Assembly: GCA_963664595.2 (NCBI GenBank)
Contig: CAXXOK010000011.1
Span: 186,001-250,000, forward strand
DNA: 64,000 nt
Origin: CAXXOK01 sp963664595
Lineage (GTDB): Bacteria; Bacillota; Clostridia; Christensenellales; Aristaeellaceae
Direction: 5' to 3'
Made by a program: the position numbers and the translations under genes. The notes under the pieces are model-generated. The model was given only the letters and a program-made list of their open reading frames with translations, ran no database searches and was not told where the DNA came from. This document shows, in pieces, positions 27,355 through 35,497 of the stretch (position 1 is its first letter; every line of letters begins with the position of its first letter).

Positions 27355-27520
27355 TTAATAAGCCATTATCCACTGCCTTTCACAAACCATCCATTGCCGT
27401 CCATCCGTTATCAATCTCCCGTGATCAATCATCCATTATTCGCATACTATTATCCATTATCCTCGTACCATTATCCCCATATCGTTATCCTCATATCGTT
27501 ATCCATTGTCCGATTGGCTC
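27355..27520. repeat. Degenerate ATTATCC-type low-complexity repeat
   Basis: About seven near-copies of (C)(C/G)(T)TATCC spaced roughly 9-20 bp apart, e.g. CCATTATCC. Unit length is irregular. There is no gene in 27190-27562. Confidence 0.5.
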
Positions 27521-27562
27521 AGCAACTGTATTGATGCCAGGCATTTTCTGTGTAAAATTGTA

Positions 27563-27591
27563 TTGAAATTACATATTGTGTAATGTTATAT
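27563..27591 (+). promoter_or_regulatory. Promoter of the ArsR-MFS operon
   Basis: TTGAAA (27563-27568), 17-bp spacer, TTATAT (27586-27591). TTGTGTA motifs recur around it and may be regulator sites. Confidence 0.45.
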
Positions 27592-27657
27592 TTTGTGTAT
27601 CGTTAAGCACGCCCGAAACACCCGGCAGGCAAAACGGCAGGCCGACAGGAGGACACT

Positions 27658-28215
27658 ATGGAAACCATCACGCTGCACACCAAACAGGATCTGGATATTT
27701 ACGTCAATCCGCAGCGGCAGAACATCCTGCGCCGCATGCGCATTGCGGGCGAGCCGATGACCCCCAAACAGCTGTCCGATCAGATCGGGATCTCCCCCTC
27801 GTCCATACAGCACCACATCAAAAAGCTGCTGTCCATCGGCGTGGTGGAACTGGACCGCAGCGAGCTGATTCACGGCATCGTCGCCCGGTATTACCGGCTT
27901 TCGCCCAAGACGATCAGCATCGGTTTGGGGCTGGAGGCCGATCATCAGGAGCAGCGCATGGCCGTGCTGCAAAACGATATGGCCCAGCTGTTTTCCGGCT
28001 TCGTCCATTACTGCGAACATGGCTATCCCACCGTAAAACCGGGCGAGCCGTTCGGCGATATGTCGTACGGCATCCTGCATTTGGAACCGGAGCAGGTCAA
28101 AGAACTGTATGCGATAATCCATGATTTCATCCAGACCCACGAAACCAAAACCCCCTCAAGCCAGGCCTGGGAATACGCGCTGATCGCCTATCCCATCGAT
28201 GAGGTGCACCCATGA
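27658..28215 (+). CDS. ArsR-like winged-helix regulator
   Basis: 185 residues. Residues 15-85 form a winged helix-turn-helix of the ArsR/HTH_20 kind (MTPKQLSDQIGISPSSIQHHIKKLLSIGVVEL). The C-terminal 100 residues are a probable ligand or dimer domain with a YCEHGY stretch but no clear ArsR metal site. An AGGAGG site precedes the ATG. Its stop overlaps the start of an MFS transporter by 4 bases (ATGA), so the pair is one operon and the regulator probably controls that efflux gene. Confidence 0.82.
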   Translation: METITLHTKQDLDIYVNPQRQNILRRMRIAGEPMTPKQLSDQIGISPSSIQHHIKKLLSIGVVELDRSELIHGIVARYYRLSPKTISIGLGLEADHQEQRMAVLQNDMAQLFSGFVHYCEHGYPTVKPGEPFGDMSYGILHLEPEQVKELYAIIHDFIQTHETKTPSSQAWEYALIAYPIDEVHP

Positions 28216-29426
28216 ACGGAGCCATCCAGCTGATTTTCTTCGGGCGTATGCTGGCGGTAGGCATTATCTCGCCCGTGCTGGCTCTGATGCTGATGGCGCA
28301 TGGGGCGACCATCGAAACCGTGTCCCTGCTGATCGGCGTCTACTCCGCCACGGTCATCGCGGCGGAGTTCCCCAGCGGGGTGCTGGCAGACCTGTTTGGG
28401 CAAAAGCAGGCGTTTCTGCTCTCCGTGTTGTTTGCTGTGCTCAGCTTTGTGCTGGTGCTTTTCTCCCGGTCAATGTGGGTACTGATAGCCGCCATGGTTG
28501 CCACGGGGCTATCCCGCGCGTTTTCATCCGGTACGCTGGATGCGCTGGCCGTTAACCTGGCACAGGCACGCGATGAACACGCGCTGCTGAAAATCACCTC
28601 CCGCTTTTCCATGCTGGAAAGCGCGGGGCTTGCCCTGGGCGCGCTGATGGGCGGCCTGATGGCGGGGATCGGAGACGGATACATCGTCAACATTGCCGCC
28701 AATATCGCGCTGTACGCCCTGCTGTTTTTCGGCGCTCTGTTTTTCATCCACGAAAACAAGCCCGTCCGCAGGACTGTGGAACGCAAACCGCTGCACTCGC
28801 TGATCAACGGGCAGATCAAGCAAAGCATCGCCTTCATCCTGCAAAAGGGCATTGTGCGCGCCATTCTGGTGCTGTCGGTGGCAACAGGGTTCGCGCTGAT
28901 CTCCGTGGAAGCCTACTGGCAGCCGACTTATACCGCATTCAACCCTCCCGCCTGGACGCTGGGGCTGGTCAGCTTCGCGGGCTTTGCCAGTGTCATGGCG
29001 GGCACCAAGCTGATTACGGTTTTTATGAAAAGACAAAAAAGCCGCGTCGCCCCGGCTTTCCTCCTGATGCGGGCGTTGCTCGGGGTTGGGCTGATCGGCC
29101 TGTTTTTTGCCACGCACGCGCTTTCGTTCATCGGCGTATACATGCTGAGCTACTTTTTTCTGGGCGGCAGCAGTGTGGCGGAAAGCACGCTTATCCACCG
29201 CTGTGTGCAGGACGACCAGCGCTCCAGCATCCTGTCCCTGTTCTCGTTCATCGTGCAGATCGGCGGCATTCTTGCTTCGGGCGCCGGGTATTTCGTCAGC
29301 AAAGGCGGCGATTACCGGCTGATGTGGCCGCTCTCGGGCGCGCTGCTTGTTGTGTGCGCCGCTTCTCTGATGCGGACCGCGCGCATACACAAAACAGGGC
29401 GGCGCACATCGCCCGCCCGGATATAA
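28212..29426 (+). CDS. MFS transporter, probable drug-type efflux
   Basis: 404 residues, about 12 membrane helices. The loop between helices 2 and 3 reads PSGVLADLFGQKQAF, the MFS motif A (G-x-LaDrxGrkxxl). It is a secondary transporter driven by proton exchange; the substrate is unknown. Translation is coupled to the upstream ArsR-like gene by an ATGA overlap. It ends 12 bases from the convergent mscL, leaving no room for a separate terminator. Confidence 0.85.
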   Translation: MNGAIQLIFFGRMLAVGIISPVLALMLMAHGATIETVSLLIGVYSATVIAAEFPSGVLADLFGQKQAFLLSVLFAVLSFVLVLFSRSMWVLIAAMVATGLSRAFSSGTLDALAVNLAQARDEHALLKITSRFSMLESAGLALGALMGGLMAGIGDGYIVNIAANIALYALLFFGALFFIHENKPVRRTVERKPLHSLINGQIKQSIAFILQKGIVRAILVLSVATGFALISVEAYWQPTYTAFNPPAWTLGLVSFAGFASVMAGTKLITVFMKRQKSRVAPAFLLMRALLGVGLIGLFFATHALSFIGVYMLSYFFLGGSSVAESTLIHRCVQDDQRSSILSLFSFIVQIGGILASGAGYFVSKGGDYRLMWPLSGALLVVCAASLMRTARIHKTGRRTSPARI

Positions 29427-29438
29427 TGTTGTTTTGTG

Positions 29439-29837
29439 CTATTGCTTTTCCTTGAGCAGATCCCGGATCTCCGTCAGCAGTACCACATCCTGCGGCGGCA
29501 CAGCGGGAGCGGCAGACTTCGCTTCTTCCTTTTTCTTGAATCTGGACAGCAGCTTGACCACAAAAAACACGGACAACGCGATCAGGAAGAAATCAATCAC
29601 CGTTTGGATAAAGGTTCCGTAGAGAATGGCAACCTCCGCCGTATCGCCCGCGGCGGGCGCGAGCACCAGCTTGAGCCCGGAAAAATCAATCCCGCCCACA
29701 AGCAAGCCGAGCACCGGCATGATCACATCGTTGACCAGAGAGGTCACAATTTTTCCAAACGCCGCGCCGATGATCACCGCCACCGCTAAATCCATCACGT
29801 TGCCCTTGATGGCAAATTCCTTAAATTCCTTCCACAT
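29439..29837 (-). CDS. mscL: Large-conductance mechanosensitive channel
   Basis: 132 residues, the usual MscL length. Starts MWKEFKEFAIKGNVMDLAVAVIIGAAFGKIV, of which the GNVMDLAVAVIIG pore helix is diagnostic. A second helix (about 78-98) and a charged cytoplasmic C-terminus (RDLLKEK) follow. It opens under membrane tension to release solutes in hypo-osmotic shock. An AGGAGGGGAGG stretch precedes the start and a TATACT box lies about 30 bases further up. Transcribed alone, convergent to the MFS gene. Confidence 0.95.
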   Translation of the reverse strand: MWKEFKEFAIKGNVMDLAVAVIIGAAFGKIVTSLVNDVIMPVLGLLVGGIDFSGLKLVLAPAAGDTAEVAILYGTFIQTVIDFFLIALSVFFVVKLLSRFKKKEEAKSAAPAVPPQDVVLLTEIRDLLKEKQ

Positions 29838-30005
29838 ACTGTAGCCTCCCCTCCTACTTTGTTATAGTATATCATAGTCGCACGGCGGTCTGGAAGAAGG
29901 TTTGCCTGCTTTTCGTCCGCCATTTACCATGATTGGATTTGACACGGACCGGCCAATCCGCTTACTATGAAGGAAGATATGACTGCAAACGGAGGAATGA
30001 GAAAA

Positions 30006-30821
30006 ATGAAACGTGTCGCATTGGTCACAGGCGCTTCATCAGGCATCGGGCAGGCCGCGGCGGAACGGTTTTCCGCGGAGGGCTTCACTGTGTATGCGGC
30101 GGCCCGCAGCATGGACAAGCTGCAGGCGTTCGCCTCGCGTACGATCATCCCCATCGCGCTTGATGTAACGGACGACGCCTCCATGCAGGCCTGCGTGCAG
30201 CAGATCTTGGCCGATGAAGGGTTTATCGATGTGCTGGTCAACAACGCGGGCTACGGCTCGTTCGGCGCGGTGGAGGATATCCCCATGGAGGAAGCCCGCC
30301 GCCAGCTGGAGGTTAACCTGTTTGGGCTGGCGCGGATGACGCAGCTGGTGCTCCCTTCCATGCGCGAGGCCTGCAGCGGCCGGATTATCAATATCGCGTC
30401 CATGGGCGGGCGCATCTGGGTACCCTACGGCGCGTGGTACAACGCCACAAAGTTCGCCGTGGAGGGCTTTTCGGCCAGCCTGCGGCTGGAGCTGGAGCCC
30501 TTCAATATCAATGTCGTCATTATCGAGCCCGGCAGCATCCGCACCCCATGGAGCGGCATTGCCGCCCGGCACCTGCGGGCCTCCGCCGAAAATGGCCCCT
30601 ATGCCGCCGATGCCGAGCGATCGGCCGATAATCTGGAGCGGGTGTACCGTTCCCGGTTTGCCACCGAGCCGGAGGTTATCGGCCGCTGTATTGTGAAGGC
30701 CGCCACGGCCGCCCGCCCCCGCACACGCTATTTGCTGGGGTTTGGGGCCAAGCCCATGGTATACCTGCAAAAGTTTCTGGGCGACAGGGTGTATGATACA
30801 CTGGTGCGCAATATTCTGTAA
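30006..30821 (+). CDS. Short-chain dehydrogenase/reductase
   Basis: 271 residues. Cofactor motif TGASSGIG near residue 8, NNAG near 80, catalytic serine in NIASMGG and YNATK with the Tyr-x-x-x-Lys pair. Classical SDR of the retinol-dehydrogenase-like type, NADP-preferring by its basic residue after the glycine motif; substrate unknown. Start at 30006 (MKRVALV) gives a 10-base gap from GGAGG, whereas upstream ATGs overlap or miss it. A terminator hairpin follows. Confidence 0.87.
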   Translation: MKRVALVTGASSGIGQAAAERFSAEGFTVYAAARSMDKLQAFASRTIIPIALDVTDDASMQACVQQILADEGFIDVLVNNAGYGSFGAVEDIPMEEARRQLEVNLFGLARMTQLVLPSMREACSGRIINIASMGGRIWVPYGAWYNATKFAVEGFSASLRLELEPFNINVVIIEPGSIRTPWSGIAARHLRASAENGPYAADAERSADNLERVYRSRFATEPEVIGRCIVKAATAARPRTRYLLGFGAKPMVYLQKFLGDRVYDTLVRNIL

Positions 30822-30841
30822 TCACTGCTCAGGGAAACACA

Positions 30842-30874
30842 AAACCGCTCTGCCATCACGCAGGGCGGTTTGTT
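30842..30874. terminator. Bidirectional terminator between SDR and rhodanese genes
   Basis: AAACCGCTCTGC (30842-30853) pairs with GCAGGGCGGTTT (30860-30871) with one G-T pair and a 6-base loop. A-rich and T-rich flanks suit both strands, which converge here. Confidence 0.75.
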
Positions 30875-30901
30875 ATATCCCGAAATGGCTGTCCATTTCA
30901 C

Positions 30902-31330
30902 TCACTCAATCGCAACCTCGTACGGCCAGTCGGCAATGCCGCCGAAATCGTACACCCGGGTATAGCCCAGCCTTACCAGCAGGTTGGCCGCCGCACGGGA
31001 CCGGCCGCCGCTCAGGCAGTATACGAGGATTTTCGCGTTGCGTTCCGGCAGAAGCCCCGGCGCCTTTTCCGCCACACTGCCCACAGGCAGGGATTTCGCG
31101 CTGCGGATGTGCCCGGATTTATACTCAAACGGCTCCCGCACATCCAGCAAAGTGACGGCTTCGCCCGAGTCTATAATATCCTTCGCTTCCCGCGCGCTGA
31201 TCTTGTGATAACCCGTCCCGGTTCCGCTGAACCGGGTTCTGTCCAGCACGGCAGTTGCGGATTCGGCTGATGCGCCGGATATCAGGGTAAGGTTCTTCCA
31301 AAAAGGTTTCCGTATATTCTTCAATGCCAT
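30902..31330 (-). CDS. Rhodanese-domain protein
   Basis: 142 residues. One rhodanese domain (about 45-138) with LLDVREPFEYKSGHI and the active-site loop YCLSGGRS carrying the sulfur-accepting cysteine. The first 40 residues are a basic, unassigned extension. Such proteins pass sulfane sulfur to acceptors; the partner is unknown. Start at 31330 (MALKN) is backed by AAGGGAG; the longer GTG and ATG starts are not. Convergent to the SDR gene. Confidence 0.85.
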   Translation of the reverse strand: MALKNIRKPFWKNLTLISGASAESATAVLDRTRFSGTGTGYHKISAREAKDIIDSGEAVTLLDVREPFEYKSGHIRSAKSLPVGSVAEKAPGLLPERNAKILVYCLSGGRSRAAANLLVRLGYTRVYDFGGIADWPYEVAIE

Positions 31331-31478
31331 AGGGCTTGCTCCCTTCTTCATCAGCGGTATCACCGCTTATAAAAAGGATACCCCATGCCCGGCAACATGA
31401 AACCGCCGCTGTGTCAGGGTTTTCCGGCAGCCATCGCCGGGCAGGAACAAAGGCTGCGGCCGTTCAGCCGTTTTTGCG

Positions 31479-33077
31479 TTAGTCCTGCCGCTCGTACAGG
31501 GTGCAGATCACATTTCCGTAGCTTTCAATGGCAAACAGCGGCCGGTAGGTTTCTCCCGGCCATTTCTGGTAGATCTGCGCATAGGTGCTGTTGGAAAACA
31601 GATACGGCGGTTGGTCCTCCTCTGTCACCGTCACCGTGGTGCGGATGGCGTTGGGCAGCATCTTTTCACACTGTTGCAGGCTGAACAGGCTCATGGGGTC
31701 GCCGCCGCCGATCACCAACGGCAGCAACGGGCTGCGGTCGCCGTTTTCTACGAGCAGCAGCATGGCGTTGAGCGTGGACACCTCCCAGTAATCCAACTCA
31801 AACTCGCCCTGCACCTCGCCGGCCAGCTCATTGTAATACGCGTATTCATAGGGATAGTTGCGCGCAATGCCGATCCCCTGCCAGAGAAAAACCCCCGCCA
31901 GCGCCGCCACGCCGATGATTTTGCCCGCCTGCCTGCGGCCCAACAGCCGTTGGAGCACCAGCAGCCCGAACCCCGCCATCACCACGATCGGGCCGTACAG
32001 AAAGTAAAAATGCCGCCAGCCATTGTACATCAGCGGCTGCGCCAGCACCGCGTAGGCAAACGGCACGGCGAATAAAAGCATCATCGCCAGCAGCGCGGGC
32101 CTGCGCCCGTCGCCCGTAACGCACAGGTACACCGCATATCCCGCGCCCAGCGCCGCCAGCGCCAGCACCGGAATGGGCGTCGTAAAGGCAATCAGGGTGG
32201 GCAAGTAGCTGTGCGGCAGCTTGAGGCCGTTGGCCGGGTCATACGCCGCCCCCTTGAAAATCACCAGACCATCCCAGCGTGAAAACGCGGCGGTATTGTG
32301 CAGCAAATGCTCAATAAACCCGGAGGGATTGACCAGGAACGCGGGCGTGCACAGCACATAGACCGCGGCAAAGCTCAGGATGGCCCATAGCCCCTTGCGC
32401 AGCGTTTTCCCGTTCAGCTCATGGCGGATCGCCAGCGTCACAACAGCGGCGGCGCCCATCACCCCGAAAACGAAAAACCCGATGATTCGGATATTGGCCG
32501 CCAGCGCCCCCGCCAGCCCAAACCACAGCGCGCGCCGCACCGTAGGCCCTTGCCACAGGCGGATTCCCGCCGCAATCGTCCACAGCGTAAGGGACAGCAG
32601 CAGGATATCCTTATTGTTGTAGTGCCCCTCCGCGAAAAAGCGGGGCGACAGATAAAGCATCAGTGCCGTGGCGCAGGCAATCAGCCGGTTTGCGCTCAGG
32701 CTGCGCATCATGGCGTACACCGAAACCACACCCACCATGAACCAAAGCCAGGTATAGGCATGCCACAGGATGTTAAACAGATAGGGGTTGGTATCCTTCA
32801 CTTTAAGCAGTGGTGCGGCTGGGTAATAAACGGCCTGTCCATGATCCATCTCAATGCTCTGGGTAATGCTGCGGATCCCCAGCTCGTCGTACCCCCGCGC
32901 CTGATCACTGTCGGGGCCGAATAACAGCACCGCGTACTCCTTGAGGTTTTCCTGCAAAATCACCTGTTCGGAGGGCCCGTCCAGCAGCATGCCATAGCCC
33001 GCGGAAGCGATAAGGCCCACGCACGTCAGCACGGTAAAAAACACCGCGGCCCACCGGGCCGATACACGTTTACTCAT
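31479..33077 (-). CDS. GT39-like membrane glycosyltransferase, paralogue 2
   Basis: 532 residues, about 11 membrane helices, PMT/ArnT-like fold. Such enzymes move a sugar from a lipid-phosphate carrier to an acceptor outside the membrane. It is clearly paralogous to the next gene upstream: both carry SPRFFAEGHYNNKD / SPRLFAQGHYNNKD, a WHAYTWLW/WHGYTWLW block and a YNGWRHYF-like block. The first extracellular loop, which normally carries the catalytic DE, reads LLDGPSEQ here against SWDEPWEQ in the paralogue, so the Glu is lost. Start overlaps the paralogue's stop by 8 bases. Division of labour within a heteromeric pair is possible. Confidence 0.78.
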   Translation of the reverse strand: MSKRVSARWAAVFFTVLTCVGLIASAGYGMLLDGPSEQVILQENLKEYAVLLFGPDSDQARGYDELGIRSITQSIEMDHGQAVYYPAAPLLKVKDTNPYLFNILWHAYTWLWFMVGVVSVYAMMRSLSANRLIACATALMLYLSPRFFAEGHYNNKDILLLSLTLWTIAAGIRLWQGPTVRRALWFGLAGALAANIRIIGFFVFGVMGAAAVVTLAIRHELNGKTLRKGLWAILSFAAVYVLCTPAFLVNPSGFIEHLLHNTAAFSRWDGLVIFKGAAYDPANGLKLPHSYLPTLIAFTTPIPVLALAALGAGYAVYLCVTGDGRRPALLAMMLLFAVPFAYAVLAQPLMYNGWRHFYFLYGPIVVMAGFGLLVLQRLLGRRQAGKIIGVAALAGVFLWQGIGIARNYPYEYAYYNELAGEVQGEFELDYWEVSTLNAMLLLVENGDRSPLLPLVIGGGDPMSLFSLQQCEKMLPNAIRTTVTVTEEDQPPYLFSNSTYAQIYQKWPGETYRPLFAIESYGNVICTLYERQD

Positions 33078-34731
33078 TCTCTGTCCCCTGCGGCGGCACG
33101 GCCGCCGCGTAAATTTCGCACACCGGCCAGCCGTAACTTACCGTCTCCGCGGCAAGCGCCATCCCATCGGCGGGCTGCCAACCGCTGTAGCGCGTATAGG
33201 TCGGGTTTGCCAGTGTAAACATCGCGTCCGGGTCCGCCTGCGGCAGCACGGTCAGGCGCTGCCGCTGTTCCTCCGGCAGCACGGCGGCGGCATACGTAAG
33301 CCCCGTCTGCGCCCAGCCGTCTGCGCCCGTTATACTGATCTCTCCCTGCGTTTGCTCAAGCAGGGTATCCAGCGTTTGCAGAACCGACACGTTCCAGTAA
33401 TCCATCTCCATGGTATCCGGGATCGATTTCCCGGTCAGCAGCGCGTTATAATAGGTATACTGCGTAGGATGGTTCACAATCATACCAACGCCCGTACTGC
33501 CCATCAACACCGCCAGCAGCGCCGCGCCCGCACGGGCAAAAACCGGTTTGCGCAGACCCCTGAGGGCGCTCCCCACCCGCCGCAGGCCATAGGCCGCCAG
33601 CACCAACAGCGGCGCCATCATAAAGTAATAATGCCGCCAGCCGTTGTACAGGGTGGGCCGCAGCGCCATCACCGCCAGCATCGGCACCAGCCACAGCGCC
33701 GTGCATAGCGCCAGCAGCGCCGCTGTGGCGTCGCGGAACAGCCCGCGGCGGTGTTTTACAAGATAGTGCAAGGCATAGCCCTGCCCCACGGCCATCATCG
33801 CCAGCAGCCACAGCGGGGTTGTGACCAACACCATATACGGCAGATAGTAAAACGGCAGCGCCGCACGCTGATACCCGAACACCGTTCCCCGAAACAGCAC
33901 ATAGCCCGACCAGCGGCTGAAGCTGCGCGCGTTCTGCACGGCGTATGCCAGATAGCCGGGGATGTCCGGCCACATGGCGGGCGTCAGCAGCACCCAGAAG
34001 GCGAAAAACGAAACGAGCGCCGCGGCCGCCGCCATCCACGCGCCCCGGTCCATCCGCTTTTGGGCCAGCAGCCGGGCGAGCGCCAGCAGCGCGCACAGGC
34101 CAAACAGGAACAGCCCGATAATCTTGGTGTTGGCCGCCACCGCCCCGACCAGTGCAAACAGCACGGCGCGCCCCACAGTCGGCTTCTCCCACAAGCGCAT
34201 CATCAGCCACAGCAGCAGCAGCAGCAGCGACAGCAGCACCATATCCTTGTTGTTGTAGTGTCCCTGTGCAAACAGACGCGGCGACATTATAAAAAACAGC
34301 ACCGCCGCGCAGCGCCCGACGGGTGATAACCCTACCCGCCCCGCAAGCTGATACAGCGCCGCCACGCCCGCCATCATCCACAGCCAGGTGTACCCATGCC
34401 ACAGCCGCATGCGCGCCGCCGCGGACAGGCCGTTGTTCATCACCAAAAGCGCGGCGGGGTAATAGGCGCTTTCCCCGTGATCCTTTTCAATGCTTTGGGA
34501 AATCCGCCCGTCCTCCGGCTGCGCGATATCGGACAGCAGCGCAAGCCGCCCCTCCAGCCCAAGCTGGGCCGCGTACTCATTGATATTCATCCGCAGGATG
34601 TCCTGCTCCCAGGGCTCATCCCACGACAGGCCGTAATCCAGACCCGTCCAAACGCCCAGCGCCAGCAACAGCAAAAAAAAGAGCGCCGCAAAGAGCCTGG
34701 TACTCTCGGTTGTCAATCGCTTTTTCAGCAT
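33070..34731 (-). CDS. GT39-like membrane glycosyltransferase, paralogue 1
   Basis: 553 residues, about 11-12 membrane helices. First loop SWDEPWEQ keeps the acidic DE pair expected for catalysis; GHYNNKD and YNGWRHYYF motifs match its neighbour. Start at 34731 (MLKKRL) follows GGGAGG by 8 bases. First gene of a two-gene operon and divergent from a nitroreductase. It probably glycosylates a wall polymer, lipid or secreted protein, using an undecaprenyl-phosphate sugar; donor and acceptor are not evident. Confidence 0.8.
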   Translation of the reverse strand: MLKKRLTTESTRLFAALFFLLLLALGVWTGLDYGLSWDEPWEQDILRMNINEYAAQLGLEGRLALLSDIAQPEDGRISQSIEKDHGESAYYPAALLVMNNGLSAAARMRLWHGYTWLWMMAGVAALYQLAGRVGLSPVGRCAAVLFFIMSPRLFAQGHYNNKDMVLLSLLLLLLWLMMRLWEKPTVGRAVLFALVGAVAANTKIIGLFLFGLCALLALARLLAQKRMDRGAWMAAAAALVSFFAFWVLLTPAMWPDIPGYLAYAVQNARSFSRWSGYVLFRGTVFGYQRAALPFYYLPYMVLVTTPLWLLAMMAVGQGYALHYLVKHRRGLFRDATAALLALCTALWLVPMLAVMALRPTLYNGWRHYYFMMAPLLVLAAYGLRRVGSALRGLRKPVFARAGAALLAVLMGSTGVGMIVNHPTQYTYYNALLTGKSIPDTMEMDYWNVSVLQTLDTLLEQTQGEISITGADGWAQTGLTYAAAVLPEEQRQRLTVLPQADPDAMFTLANPTYTRYSGWQPADGMALAAETVSYGWPVCEIYAAAVPPQGTENE

Positions 34732-34793
34732 ACGGCGTCCTCCCCGTCTCCTGCATGGTGTCATTGTAGCACAGGCATCCGGGGATGACAAGA

Positions 34794-34822
34794 TTGACAG
34801 GCCTTGCTCCGGTTTCTATAAT
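34794..34822 (+). promoter_or_regulatory. Consensus sigma-A promoter of the nitroreductase gene
   Basis: TTGACA (34794-34799), 17-bp spacer, TATAAT (34817-34822): full match to both boxes. Confidence 0.85.
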
Positions 34823-34876
34823 GAAGGGAAACCGGATTCCCGTTCCCCACCTCACGTTCTGAAAGGAGCGCATCTC

Positions 34877-35389
34877 ATGAATACCACCCAGGCCATCCGC
34901 GCCCGCCGGTCCATCCGCAAGTATCAGCCGGGCGTTGTCATTCCCCAGGAGCATATTGATTTAATGCTGGAAGCCGCCATGTGCGCGCCCAGCGCCCGCA
35001 ACACCCGCCCCTGGAGCTTTATCGTGATCGAAAGCGCCGAGGTGCGCCAGAAAATTGTGGACGGCACCAACGCCAACCGGTTTTTGAACGACGCCTCCCT
35101 AGCCGTGGTGATCTGCGGCGACCCGGGCACCCCGCAGGGCGCAAGCCGGGAAGGGTTCTGGTCCCAGGATTGCGCGGCCGCCACGCAGAACCTGATGTTA
35201 CAGGCCGTGGAGCTGGGCTACGGCACCTGCTGGTGCGGCGTATACCCTGGCGCGCGCACCCCCGTGATCACGGATATTCTGGGGCTTACGAACGAGGTTC
35301 CCCTGTCGCTGATCGCCATAGGCGTTCCTGCCGAAGCGCCCGCCACCAAAGGGTTTTACGATAAGGCGAGAGTGCGGTATATCCGGTAA
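34877..35389 (+). CDS. Nitroreductase-family flavoprotein
   Basis: 170 residues, the compact form of the family. RRSIRKYQPG near the N-terminus is the FMN-phosphate contact and APSARNTRPW the second flavin motif; LGYGTCWCGVYP lies in the C-terminal half. FMN-dependent NAD(P)H oxidoreductase acting on nitro compounds or quinones; natural substrate unknown. AAAGGAG precedes the ATG, and a perfect promoter sits 55 bases upstream. Monocistronic by the look of the short hairpin that follows. Confidence 0.9.
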   Translation: MNTTQAIRARRSIRKYQPGVVIPQEHIDLMLEAAMCAPSARNTRPWSFIVIESAEVRQKIVDGTNANRFLNDASLAVVICGDPGTPQGASREGFWSQDCAAATQNLMLQAVELGYGTCWCGVYPGARTPVITDILGLTNEVPLSLIAIGVPAEAPATKGFYDKARVRYIR

Positions 35390-35427
35390 TCCGATTTCAC
35401 TTTCCAAAACCCGTTTATCCTATCCAC

Positions 35428-35456
35428 AGCAAGCAGCTTGCTTTTCTATTTCTTTG
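35428..35456 (+). terminator. Probable terminator of the nitroreductase gene
   Basis: AGCAAG (35428-35433) / CTTGCT (35437-35442) with a 3-base loop, then TTTCTATTTCTTT. The stem is short. Confidence 0.5.
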
Positions 35457-35497
35457 CGCATTACATATTCTCAGGAAATATCTTTTGAGGTGACAGC

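Noticed and set aside
27355..27520. CRISPR array
   Set aside because: Repeat units are 9-20 bp, irregular and imperfect, with no uniform spacers and no cas genes in the window.
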